A stretch of 64,000 nucleotides of DNA from Tridacna crocea (taxonomy: Eukaryota > Mollusca > Bivalvia > Cardiida > Cardiidae): contig OX031060.1 of NCBI GenBank assembly GCA_943736015.1, forward strand, positions 4,670,001 through 4,734,000. Reading direction: 5' to 3'. This document shows positions 32,700 through 42,694 of the stretch, one piece after another. The number at the start of each line of letters is the position of its first letter. The first letter of the stretch is position 1. The notes beneath the pieces were generated by a model. It did no database searches. It saw only the letters and a program-made list of their open reading frames with translations, and was not told where the DNA came from. A program made the position numbers and the translations under genes.

Positions 32700-33165
32700 A
32701 ACAATCATTTACATAAATCAATATTCTATTTTTATCAGAACAGAACAGAACATATACTTTATTAGACAAGTACAACATACATAGTCTTGTTTACATACAT
32801 TGTATATCCTCAGCATTGCTCGGCATAATTATTATGTCCAGAATGGTCAAGGAAATATTTCACACAGTTTACGCAAATCAAACCTTTACCTACTAGATAT
32901 GTTGATCTAAAACTTTCAGTGCAGGACATTTTCTCATTTTTCACACCATATTTTAATACCATGAAAAGTAAGATCATCAGCCTATGAGTATGGCATTTCA
33001 AGTTAAGTCCTGCATATATTTCCAGTTCAGAAGAACCTATAATTTCAAGTTGCTAATGAATTAATATTTTTCCTGTGCAGAAGGCAAAACCTATTTTCGA
33101 CTTGTACAAACAAAAAGTTACAATAAGTCATGCTATTAGTCACTTTGTAAATAGGTGTTTGTAAC
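32700..33165 (-). other. Unique stretch, possible LINE 3' remnant
   Basis: On the - strand the sequence ends CTAATAAAGTATATGTTCTG then TTCTGTTCTG repeats (32736-32765), which resembles a retrotransposon 3' end. No reverse transcriptase residues are recognisable upstream. Confidence 0.25.
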
Positions 33166-33169
33166 CAAG

Positions 33170-33263
33170 AGTAAGCAAAGTTTACCTGATATAAGACATC
33201 TGAATTGTCATCTGCAAATGCTTTCAATTTAAAAAAGACAATTTCGAATTGTGTGGTAAAGGG
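33170..33263. mobile_element. Family A MITE right-end fragment
   Basis: Only the right third is present: TGTCATCTGCAAATGC and the end TTGTGTGGTAAAGGG followed by TTAA near 33263. The hairpin is absent. Confidence 0.55.
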
Positions 33264-34039
33264 TTAAAAAATACAGCATGCATCTAATTTACATAATTCA
33301 AGGGTTTAGAAAAATGAATCTAATAATTCCTTATAGCCAAAAAATCAAGACAGCTGATCATTTTGAATTTCAATTTCATTTTGCCTCCCTATCTCAGAGC
33401 ATTAATTATCATTTTCATGAAAAAAAGGTTTAAAAATATAAAACCTTCAGTATTTTGCCATGTATGCCTGCTTAGCTGCTATCTGGGTTGATTTCCTTAG
33501 AAAGTAATTCAATTGCAACTCCCAAATTGCTCTTCCATATTCTTTATATTTGCATCACTAGTGGCTTCAAAAAGCAGCCAGGAAGTTGTCCAACCAGGTT
33601 ATCAATCATGGCTGTAAAAAAAATGTTTTATAGAAATACAGTTCATTGCATTACAATGTATTAGAATTACCTACCATACAGTGAAAAAATTCAAATTTCA
33701 GTCTTTGGTCATAAAGACAATGAAAATAACAAATTATATATGATCCACCAGTCTGCCCAGAAATTTTGTAATTGTTCTATGTTACTTGTAAACACTTGTG
33801 AAAATATTCCACCAAAATTGCAAATTTTCCATAGAATGGGTTTTGTTGCCATTTTAAAATGTAGCTGGCAGACCTTTGAATTGGTATGTTGTTTCACAGT
33901 CACAAGAAGTAGATGGAATTCTGAGGAGAATTTGCAATTTACAAGGGCCCGATTTAGTTTTTAGAATTTCGTTTTTATTTAATTTATCCAATCAAACTGA
34001 TCCTGCAACTTCAATAAAACAATTGCCACAGTACATATT

Positions 34040-34585
34040 TTCTATATTTTGATGTTTCCCCACCCAAAATGGTTTGTAACAAGACCCTCTTTAACCCATT
34101 ACCACACAATTCCTACTTTTGACGCCCCTGAGAAAGAAGCCTTTTGAAAACACAGTAGGAAAAGGAGAAAATGCTGGTAACCAGCATTTTCTCCTTTTTC
34201 CACAGTGTTTTCATCCTTCCCAAAACAAATTTCAATTTTTCAGTCACCTTTATTTTGTCGTCTGCAAATGCCTTCAATTTGAACCAGTGTAAGATTTTGT
34301 CCTTTGGTAATGAGTTAACTATAACCAGAAGACAAAATTTTTATAACTGGTCATAATCGAAAGATGTTGCAGACAACATAATTAATCTTCAAATTAGTAA
34401 AACTTGTATCAAAAAGGGTAGAAATTATTGTGTAAAACAAAGAAAATGCAGGATACTATTATTTTCTTCTTTTCCCACAATGTTTTTCATAGCTTTTTTT
34501 CTTTAATGACCTTAAATGCAGGAATGAATGGTAATTGTTAAAAACTTCTCTTCACCGTAACAGAAAAATCAGGCCTGAGTTAATT
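34040..34585. repeat. Module shared with the Helitron-like element
   Basis: Outside the family A insertion (34095-34314), this matches 42350-42665 (GATGTTTCCCCACCCAAAATG through CAGAAAAATCAGGCCTG). It contains its own diverged hairpin near 34420-34490. Both Helitron ends are absent here. Confidence 0.7.
34095..34314. mobile_element. Family A MITE (reference copy with proven TTAA duplication)
   Basis: This is the best-defined copy: 220 bp between two TTAA tetramers (34091-34094 and 34315-34318). The left end reads CCCATTACCACACAA and the right end TTTGGTAATGAG, an imperfect terminal inverted repeat. The centre is a hairpin built on AAAATGCTGGTAACCAGC and its complement, and the right half carries the conserved TTGTCGTCTGCAAATGC block. 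The related sequence at 42399 has the same flanks joined by a single TTAA, so the duplication is direct evidence. CCC-starting ends with TTAA duplication match the piggyBac superfamily. There is no coding capacity. Confidence 0.9.
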
Positions 34586-34669
34586 AGGTAAAATTTGGTA
34601 AAGAGTAGAGAAATATATTTTATTGCAGAAAAAGTGAGTCAGACACATGTACATGGATTGGTACTTTCA

Positions 34670-34890
34670 CTCATTACCAAACGACAAAATGTTAGGTTTG
34701 TCCAAATCTAAAGTATTTGCACATGACAAAATAAATGTGACTGAAAATTTCAAATTTGTTTTGTGAAGGGCAGAAAACATTATGGGAAAAAGAGAAAATG
34801 CTGGTAACCAGCATTTTCTCCTCTTTCCATAATGGTTTCTAAAGGCTTCTTTCTCACTTGCGTCAAAAGTAGGGATTGTGTGGTAATGGG
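34670..34890. mobile_element. Family A MITE
   Basis: Inverted copy ending at TTAA 34891-34894; the left TTAA is lost (TTTCACTCATTACC). Confidence 0.8.
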
Positions 34891-34899
34891 TTAAGCAAA

Positions 34900-36850
34900 T
34901 AACTCGGGTACAACAAAATTTACAAAGATAAAAAGAAAATATGATAGATCTTAATTACCTGAACTCAGTTCCATTCCTCTTGACATGGTGGGTCACATGG
35001 GTCACATTATTTATCACAACAAAATTCACGTTTCACATATAAGTATCCACCGTGTCCTTTCTATATTTCTCCAAACAACGCTGTCGTAAGGGAAGGAAAC
35101 AGGCCAGAGAAGGCAAAATTGACACGCCATCCTTGTTTTCGAAAGAACATCGAATTTAACCTAAGTCGGCCAACCTTCAAACTATAACCTGTCGAGGCAA
35201 CTTCAACATGATCACAAGCCTCAGGCAAACGATCCACAAGCATAGTTATGCCAGTCAAAACTGATCTCGGAGTAAGACTGGGCAGCCTTTCTTTCTGTTT
35301 TACGTGAATCGGCCTTAATTGTAGAGTTGCGAAATCGTATGACAAACTTCTGCACCGGAAGTCTGAATCTCCGAGCAGAGTTGTCGTTCGTTACTCTCAC
35401 CGTGCGAGAGAGTGCGAAAGTCTTAGAAAAAAAATCGTTTCTTTTTTTTATTTTAGATCTATCGGTTACATTAATTGACAAAACACCTATAAAATATTTA
35501 TATTCTTCATAAAGTATCATTGTATATTAAAACGAAATAATGCTAAAGATGATTTAATCATGCCGTGTCCGACGTGAATGCCCGACCATCCTCTGCAGCT
35601 TACCGAGGCAATTCGATAGTTACAAGTACGTATATACCGACATTAGCCGATGTTTCAGAATGCAATAACAGTTGACCAACCTTACCTGTCTCTTAGAATG
35701 CATTTTTAAGCATAAAATCAATCACTATCAACACTTCTTTATTCAGTAAAATTAGTTTAAGCCGTCTTCTTTAGAAGCAGTAGCTTATTTGGTGGACTAC
35801 TTTTTATGGAGTTAACTGAAATTTTATGGCGGTTCTTAGGTATGTTCATAACCGAATCATAGGCAATGAGTTTGGTTTTTAGACTTATTTATTTTTCGAA
35901 TTTTGTTTCGAATTTTGGATTTTTTTTTTTTTTCGAATTCTGGAATTTTCGTTGACTCTGTGGCGACAACCGCCACAAAAACCGTCAGAGTCCAATTTTG
36001 AAAGGGTTTTTCTTGTCGGGCGAGTGTAGATCGAAGCAAGGCCAGTCTTTTTTTCAAGGTCACTTGTCCTACACGACGAGTGCCTTTTCTGGAAATTGTT
36101 GGACCCTGGTTTGCCGACTGTAATGACTAAGTTGTGACTGGTTTGCGTTTTATAGGCTACCATGACGACAATCCTAATCTTAGCTCTGAACATTTTTAAT
36201 CATGTTAAACAATTTAATTATAAAGTCAGTAGAAAAAAAACATCAAGAGAACCTGCTGCCAGCAGGAAAAACATACTTTAAATACTGTTGAAAAGACTGA
36301 AATGATGATTATTTGCATTTGTTGTTTTTAATGGTGTTAAGAAATGTTTCACTCTCATTGTTGTTAAGACTTCAGATTGTTTGGATAAAGGTTACATGGA
36401 AACTCTACACATAAATATCAGTTAGAATGCTGTAGACAGGGAGGCGTGTTAGCCAGTCCAAGAGGCGTTTAGCGTGTCGTTTAAACATTTGTGTATATAG
36501 AGAGACAACAGGGGCCTTAACCCTTAGCCTACATCATATAAAATCTTGAATTGAACAAAGCAGCAACAAAGACATTTTACTACGGCTCTAATTGTACATG
36601 TGGTCTACAAAAGCGCTACTGGAAGGCGAGATGTTTTGTTACCGGCTTTTCCTAATTCTTTACTCAGTGGCCTCAAAAACCTTTTCTTCAGTGTCGATAA
36701 ACATGGGATTGTTTAAAGGGCAGCCTGGGGTCAATAATTTTCTCCTTTTTTATATCATGACATTACTTTGTCAAAAATGGGCATCATTAAAGAAAGGGGG
36801 GTGGGGGGTGGCGGGGAATAAAATAAATCGAACTGTAACCCAGGCTGTGT
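34900..36850. other. Unique stretch with a CpG-richer core
   Basis: 35050-35420 is GC- and CpG-richer than its surroundings. On the - strand it has an ATG frame MLVDRLPEACDHVEVASTGY ending near a CTTAG|GTTAAA donor (35162). This is compatible with a promoter and first exon, but the phase does not match the terminal exon at 32121-32272. No repeat is recognised from 35500 to 36850 beyond homopolymers. Confidence 0.25.
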
Positions 36851-36854
36851 AAAG

Positions 36855-37023
36855 GCAGGCCCGTAGGAACAGGGGGGGCTAGGGGGGGCTCAGCCCCCCC
36901 AATAATTTGGAAAATCATAGTAACTAAAAATATGATTTTTTAGTGCAATGCAACTATCATGCAAAAAAACCTCAGTATTTCGAAGTTAGCCCCCCCAATC
37001 TCGAAATGCTTCCTACGTGGCTG
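36855..37023. mobile_element. Small hAT-like MITE
   Basis: CAGGCCCGTAGGAACA and the complement of its right end, CAGCCACGTAGGAAGC, are inverted repeats; the subterminal GGGGGGGCTCAGCC and TTAGCCCCCCCAATCTC also pair. The target duplication is not clear. Confidence 0.6.
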
Positions 37024-37164
37024 AAAGGGTTAGATGTAAAACCAAATTTGTCACACTTAATAGTAATATAGCTGACGAAAGAGCTGCCTCTGAAAAAGTA
37101 AACTGACCGTTCGATCACTACTGTAGCAAAACAAATGATTGCCAAGTGCATTTGCAGCAACTTT

Positions 37165-37410
37165 TGTACTTGTTTCTGCTAGACGCTTGAAGGATCGAAG
37201 TACTAAACACAACACTGGGGAAAGATGATGTTCATAGTAACGGTTTTAGATAATCTGTTTTAATTAAGATTTCAATTAATCTTAACAGGAGAGTTTAATT
37301 GATATAGATTTAATTACAAAAGCGTTAGAATCTAAGTTTTAAATAAGAACATTTCCTGCTTTACCAGTTGAAATTTGAATATGGAATCACCGAGAAAGGT
37401 TTGAGACGCT
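37165..37410. repeat. Third partial copy of the duplicated segment
   Basis: Matches 43365-43585 and 51535-51750 (CTAGACGCTTGAAGGATCGA, AACATTTCCTGCTTTA, GGAATCACCGAGAAAG), then diverges into GACACTTAGACC-like repeats. Confidence 0.75.
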
Positions 37411-37839
37411 TAGACACCTGACCATTTAGACCCCATAAAATCTCAGATTTTGGGTGACATCTAGACCCTTTAGAGACACTTCTACCACTTTGTTTTGGAG
37501 ACACTTGGACCCCTCTTTATATTGATGAACCTTATTTTTCCTGTTAATCAGCATCATACAATTTGACTGTAAGAATGGTTTTCAACAGTTTAGTTTTTCA
37601 TTTTGCCAAGTAATCAGGTGTAATTTTGAATATGTTCAATTCACACTTTTCCACCTGTTCATGACTGAATAGCTGTGATTTTTACAACAGATGAGTGGAA
37701 ATTCAATCATTATTACTTAAACATTTTTCGTGTTGTAAGTTATAACTTTGACAGTACTGTTCAGCTTACAAATCTAAAATTTGAAAACTGTTGTTAAATA
37801 TTAAAATCTATTTGTTTCATGACTGAAAAGTTTCCATTA

Positions 37840-38067
37840 TACCCTTCTACTACATAATCCCAACTTGAAAAGATTGAGGGAGAGGGCTTTTGAAAACGTG
37901 AGAAAAGGAGAAAATGTATGAAGCCAGCATTGTCTCCTTTTCCCACAATGTTTTCAACCCTTTTAGAAGCATAATTATAGTATCATTTTAGCCATATTAA
38001 ACTTATTGTCTGCAGAGGCTTTCAATGTAGACAATTCCAAAATTTTATGGTGTTGTAATGGATTATT
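37840..38067. mobile_element. Diverged family A MITE
   Basis: The hairpin (about 37893-37962, with AATGTATGAAGCCAGC at the tip) and a decayed TGTCTGCAGAGGC block are present; the flanking TTAA are mutated. Confidence 0.6.
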
Positions 38068-38404
38068 GTAAATTGATGGTTTTATGAATGATGACTGAAG
38101 GATTAAAAAGAGGTATAGATAGAAAGAAAGAAGGGTGGATAGATATATACTAGGCCAAAGAATTGGCACACAATAAATAAAGCTTATATTAGTTGGTTCT
38201 GTCTTTTGAAGACTGAAAACACCATGGGAAAGGAGGAATTTTATTGATTTATGGTGATCACTGGTCGTGTTGAACAGTTTGAGTCTGTCAGTTATTAATT
38301 GAAGCTTTATAAAATTATTCATTCCCCTTTGCAATAAAACTGCATATTGTAAATTTTGTTTATATCCATACTTGACCACTTTCTGCCTCAATCTTTACTT
38401 CTAA

Positions 38405-38620
38405 AGCTCACTTACTCTATAGCGTACGCCAAAATTTTAGACTGGTCCAAATTGAAAGCATTTGCAGGCGTCAAGATAAAAGTGACTGAAAATTTGAAAT
38501 TTGTATTGAAGAGGAGAGAAAAACATTGTGGGAAAAGGAGAAAATGCTAGGCTCTCACAAAGTTTTCAAAAGGCTTCTTTCACAGGGTGGTCAATTGTCA
38601 GCACTGTGTGGTAAAGGGTT
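38405..38620. mobile_element. Family A MITE with shortened hairpin
   Basis: Inverted orientation. The left arm is intact to AGAAAATGCT, after which the tip and most of the right arm are deleted (GCTAGGCTCTCACAAAG). The right end GTGTGGTAAAGGG is preserved. Confidence 0.68.
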
Positions 38621-39129
38621 CATACAAATCTATAAAGGTAATTAATCTTTGTACTAAAGTCATGTGTTTACTTAAACTTGGCAGACTAAAAGTTTGTTAC
38701 CCATATTCTACTAAAAACACAAAACATGAGGAATTTGGAAAAAAAAAAAGCAATTAGCATACTATGGAAAAGAACCAACTACTGTAAAAAAGAATCTGAA
38801 AATAGAAATGCATGTTTAATTTTTCTGTTGACTGTTAGTAATTCAAAATTATTTCATCAACCACTATATTTCTGGATTAATGTATGGTCTCAAAAGTCAA
38901 AATACTTATTTTATGTTACAAGAAAATATTTACAAGTAATACAATGCATAAACATAGTCAAGTAATATGTAAATTTTCTTTTTTGAAAATAGGGGACTAA
39001 GTGTCTCAATAAAATAGGGGTCTATGTGTCTCAGGGGTTTTATTTTCATCCATGTTTTAAGGTCTCTAAATGGTCAGGGGTCTAAGTGTCTGACATCCTA
39101 TGAAAATTGTCATTTCAACAAATTAAATG

Positions 39130-39285
39130 TCATCCAAATACTGAGATAGGTCTTGGAATGGATAGAAAAGATTGTGAGAAAAGCAGAAAATGCTAATTAC
39201 CAGCATTTTTCTCCTTTTTCCTCATTCTTTAAAAGCCTTCATCCACTGGGTTAATAAAACAGGGGATTATGTGGTAAAAGATAAA
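39130..39285. mobile_element. Family A-related hairpin in the upstream duplicon
   Basis: A variant hairpin (GTGAGAAAAGCAGAAAATGC and its complement) that also occurs at about 48540-48690 with matching flanks. It was therefore present before the segmental duplication and marks its left border. Confidence 0.6.
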
Positions 39286-39299
39286 TACCTGCTGGTGCA

Positions 39300-39680
39300 G
39301 TTGATTGTTTTGATTGTATGTGTTTAGAGCCACTTTCAATATTATTTCAGTTATGTTGCAATAGCTAGTTCACCTATCCATGCTTACCTGGAGTCTCTTT
39401 TACCAGTACTCTACACAGATTTCTTTCCAAACCACTGGCTGCTTTCCCACATAACCATTGTCGGGACAATAGCCAGTGTTGGGAAAATGATGAGGCTAAA
39501 CTAAAATGGCAGTACAATAAATCACCTGACCATTTTAGTTCGACTGAATGATGATTCCTGTGGCAATGACTATCAGCAATCCCCTAAAAGAAATTGGTCG
39601 AGCCAAGGATCAAACCCACGACCTTTTGTTCTCAAGTCCTGCTTGCTACCCAATCAGCTACCAGGGCTTGGCTTCCCTTA
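39300..39680 (-). mobile_element. tRNA-derived SINE (S2), first duplicon
   Basis: Reverse strand: head GGTAGCTGATTGGGTAGC and GTGGGTTTGATCC are A/B boxes; the body includes GGTTATGTGGGAAAGCAGCC and a tail AACATAACTGAAATAATATTG similar to the S1 tail. A 30-40 bp local repeat near 39495-39545 disrupts the body relative to the partner at 48700. Confidence 0.75.
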
Positions 39681-39889
39681 GGTATAAAGCTTTTGAAAAA
39701 ATTATGGGAAAAGAGAAAAATGTGGACCTACATGTTATACATATAACCATCCCTTGATCTATATTTGTTAGTTGCAAATACTGTCAACATATTTTATTAG
39801 TTAGAATATTAGCTTCAGGTTCAAGAAAAGTGAAAATGTAAACACTGATTAACTTGTTTAAACAGAAATACAAATGTTCTGCGTTTTAA

Positions 39890-40107
39890 CCCTTTATCAA
39901 TCCCTGGTTTTTATGTGCCTGAGATAGAAGCCTTTTGAAAACATTGTGGGAAAAGGAGAAAATGCTGGTAACCAGCATTTTCTTCTTTTCCCACAATGTT
40001 TCCTACCCATCACAAAACAAATTTCAATTTTTCAATCACTTTTATTTTGTTTTCTGCAAATGCTTTCAATTTGGACCAGCCAAAAAATATTGTCGTTTTG
40101 TAAAGGG
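39890..40107. mobile_element. Family A MITE shared by both duplicons
   Basis: Forward copy with TTAA at 39886-39889 and 40108-40111. The counterpart in the second duplicon is at 49518-49735, with the same AATCCCTGGTTTTTATG left-end variant. Confidence 0.87.
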
Positions 40108-40254
40108 TTAATAATGATTTTTAAGCAATCACACACAGAGAACTTAATATTTTTGTTAAATACATGTATATATATGCACAGAACTGCATTGTGAAATAAA
40201 ATGAGGTTTATTTTATGAATTTCTGTCTTTCTATATTGTCATTTCTTTTAACCT

Positions 40255-40577
40255 TACCACATAATCCTGAGTTTTAATAATCCTGAATAGAGAAGGCTTC
40301 TGAAAACCCTGTAGACTTTCTAAAACATTGTAGGAAAAGAAGAAAATGTTTTACCACTCAATAACGACTTTCAGCACCCTTGAGGAAGAAGCCTTCTGAA
40401 AGCACTGTGGGAAAAGGATAAAATACTGGTAACCAGCATTTTCACTTTTTTGAAGTTTTTTTCCCACAGTGTATTCTTTCCTATCAGGATCAGATTTCAT
40501 TATTTGTGTCACATGTATATAAATTGTTGTCTGCAAATACTTTCAATTTGGACCAGGTTGTTTGATAAAGAGTTAAA
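40255..40577. mobile_element. Compound family A elements, first duplicon
   Basis: A truncated unit (40255-40360) is followed by a nearly complete one (about 40360-40577) whose hairpin has an extra insertion near 40445. The same pair is found at 49868-50238 in the second duplicon. Confidence 0.65.
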
Positions 40578-40691
40578 ACATTGAAAGTTTTTGAAAACAT
40601 TGTAGGAAAAGACGAAAATGCAGGTGACCAGAAGAGAAGCCTTCTGAGAAAGGGACGACTTTTAACAACATTGTGGGAAAAGATGAAAATG

Positions 40692-40955
40692 CCTGTAGCT
40701 AAGCCAGTAACAACATTTGAGGGAGCATGTTGCTGGTACAAAATTCCAGCTTGCCAATTTCTTCTCAGAGAATTGATGATAGTCATTGCAACAGGATTCA
40801 TTCCTATCTTGCTTCCGAATAACCTGTGTATGATGGCCTAGATGATTATGTGGGAAAGCAGCCTTTGACTTAGGAACACCATAGTGAGAGGTGCTGGGAA
40901 AAAAAAGCTGGGAGTGCATGTATAGGTGAAGTGGTTGCAGCTGTGATATCATTGA
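40692..40955 (+). mobile_element. S2-type SINE, first duplicon
   Basis: Plus-strand copy with CTGTAGCTAAGCCAGTAAC head, TTATGTGGGAAAGCAGCC body and AGCTGTGATATCATTGAC tail. Counterpart at 50433-50700. Confidence 0.68.
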
Positions 40956-40974
40956 CAGTATTTTATTGTATTAA

Positions 40975-41195
40975 CCCTTTACCCCATAAAGCATTTCTAT
41001 GGTATCTCTAATTGACCCTAAATAACAGCAATGATGAAGCCCTTTCTTATGTGTATATGACACCGTTTGATAGTGTAGAAAACATTGTGGCAAAAGGTGA
41101 AATTGTTCGTCACAAGCAATTTCACCTTTTGCCACAATGTTTTCCAAAGTCTCCTTCAAGCAATGCGTAGAAATGAGTATCTATGGAGTAAAGGG
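40975..41195. mobile_element. Family D MITE, full length
   Basis: 221 bp between TTAA 40971-40974 and 41196-41199. Ends CCCTTTACCCCATAAAGC and TATGGAGTAAAGGG. The central palindrome has AACATTGTGGCAAAAGGTG arms and a GAAATTG tip. It is absent from the second duplicon, where the flanks meet at TCAA (50713-50716). The inner arms resemble family A; the outer body does not. Confidence 0.88.
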
Positions 41196-41214
41196 TTAAC
41201 TCTTAGGCTGTAAA

Positions 41215-41359
41215 CCCTTTACTCCATAGATACTCATTTCTACACATTACTCGTGACGAGCAATTTCACCTTTTGCCACAATATTTTCTACACTATCAAA
41301 AGGTGTCATAATATTATACAAATAAGAAACACTATAGAAATGCCTTATGGGGTAAAGGG
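41215..41359. mobile_element. Family D MITE, internally deleted
   Basis: 145-bp copy lying in opposite orientation to the previous one, between TAAA 41211-41214 (mutated TTAA) and TTAA 41360-41363. One arm of the palindrome is deleted. The partner family B copy has the intact target GCTGTTAAGTGC at about 50725, so the insertion is proved by an empty site. Confidence 0.86.
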
Positions 41360-41505
41360 TTAAGTGCAACTCAAGGACCTTTTACAGACAGTGTTGATCA
41401 AGATCAGATTGCACAGAACATAAGTCTGATCTTTGATCTACACTGTCCAATAAGGGGATGTCTAATCCTGAAAAAAATACCTTTGAAATAGCCAAATTTT
41501 GGTTT

Positions 41506-42694
41506 TTAGCTCCACTGGCCGAAGGCCAGCAAGCTATTGTCATGGCGTTGTGTCCGCCATGTGTCCGTCTGTCCATCGGTTTGTTCGTCCCTGAGTGCAT
41601 CCGTAAACTTTTTCTTTAAAAAACTTCCTCTCAAAAACTACTGACTGGATTTTTACCAAATTTCACAGGACTGTTCCTTAGGTGGTCCTCTTTCAATTTT
41701 TTTCAAATAAGTATGTTCCATGAAGAATTCTGGTTGCCATGGCAACCAAAGTAAAAAACCTTTAAAAATCTTCTCCTCCCCAACCGCTAATTGGATAGCA
41801 TTATTATTTTGCAGGAATGTTCCTTAGGTAGAGTTTTATAGAATTCCTTAACAAAAAAAATGATCTGTCAAAAAACATGGCTTTTATGGGAGACTCATTT
41901 TCCTTTTATGGTATAAAGTAAAATCTTTGAAAAATTTCTTCTCTCAAACTAGTCATTGGATTTCATTGTTGTTTTCACTGTGGGGAAAGGTGAAATTACT
42001 CATAATCAACAAAGACGAAAAGTCTTTGGAAAACACTGTTGGAAAAGGAGAAAATTCTGGTAATCAGCATTTTCTCCTTTTCCCTCAGTGTTTTCTACCC
42101 TATCAAAGAGAGAAATCAACATTTCATCAATGTTTCATTTGTCGTTTGCAAATGCTTTCAATTTGGTCATATCCCAAATTTTGTTGTTTGGTAAAGGGTT
42201 AAAGAGGGTTGCTTAACATAATCCATAGTCCTTTTCATGTAAAACAAGAGAACCTCTGCACTTTTATTATTCTGGTAAAGGTTTGTTGACCTACTGGTGA
42301 CTAAGTGCAAAGTGAACAGAAAGGGTGTTAATCCTGGTGACCTAGTTTTCTATATTTAGATGTTTCCCCACCCAAAATGGTTTGTGACAAGACCCTCTTT
42401 AACTATAACCAGATGACAAAATTTTGTAACTCATCATAATTGAAGTATGTTGCAGACAATATTATATAGCTTCAGATTAGTAAAACTTCTATCAAAAAGG
42501 GTAGAAATTATTGTGGAAAACTAAGAACATGCTGGTGACCATTATTTTCTTCTTTTCTCACAATCTTTTTCTTTGCCTTTTCTCTTCAGTTGGTTGCTAA
42601 AATGCAGGATTGAATGGTAATTGTTAAAAACTTCTCTTCACTGTTACAGAAAAATCAGGCCTGTGGAGCGATACAGGCGCTCAAGCGCCCCTAG
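41506..42694 (+). mobile_element. Non-autonomous Helitron-like (Helentron-like) element
   Basis: About 1.19 kb inserted in a family B MITE. The 3' end has a short hairpin GGCGCT-CA-AGCGCC (42676-42689) followed by CTAG (42691-42694) and T, as expected for Helitron 3' ends. Near the 5' end is a second hairpin CTGGCC-GAA-GGCCAG (41515-41529). There is no target duplication: the empty site GGTTTTTACTATC near 50873 splits between T residues, as Helentrons do. It contains no Rep/helicase frame. Inside lie a family A MITE and a module shared with 34040-34590. Confidence 0.78.
42015..42202. mobile_element. Family A MITE nested in the Helitron-like element
   Basis: Forward copy: hairpin at 42032-42096 and right end TTGTTTGGTAAAGGG followed by TTAA. 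It lies wholly inside 41506-42694. Confidence 0.75.

Noticed and set aside
35061-35345. 94-codon frame on the - strand as a gene start
   Set aside because: It begins at TTG and not ATG, with an in-frame stop a little upstream; the internal ATG frame (MLVDRLPEACDH) is kept only as a weak first-exon possibility.
37975-38391. 138-codon frame on the - strand
   Set aside because: It spans part of a family A copy and AT-rich unique DNA, with low-complexity composition and no family match.
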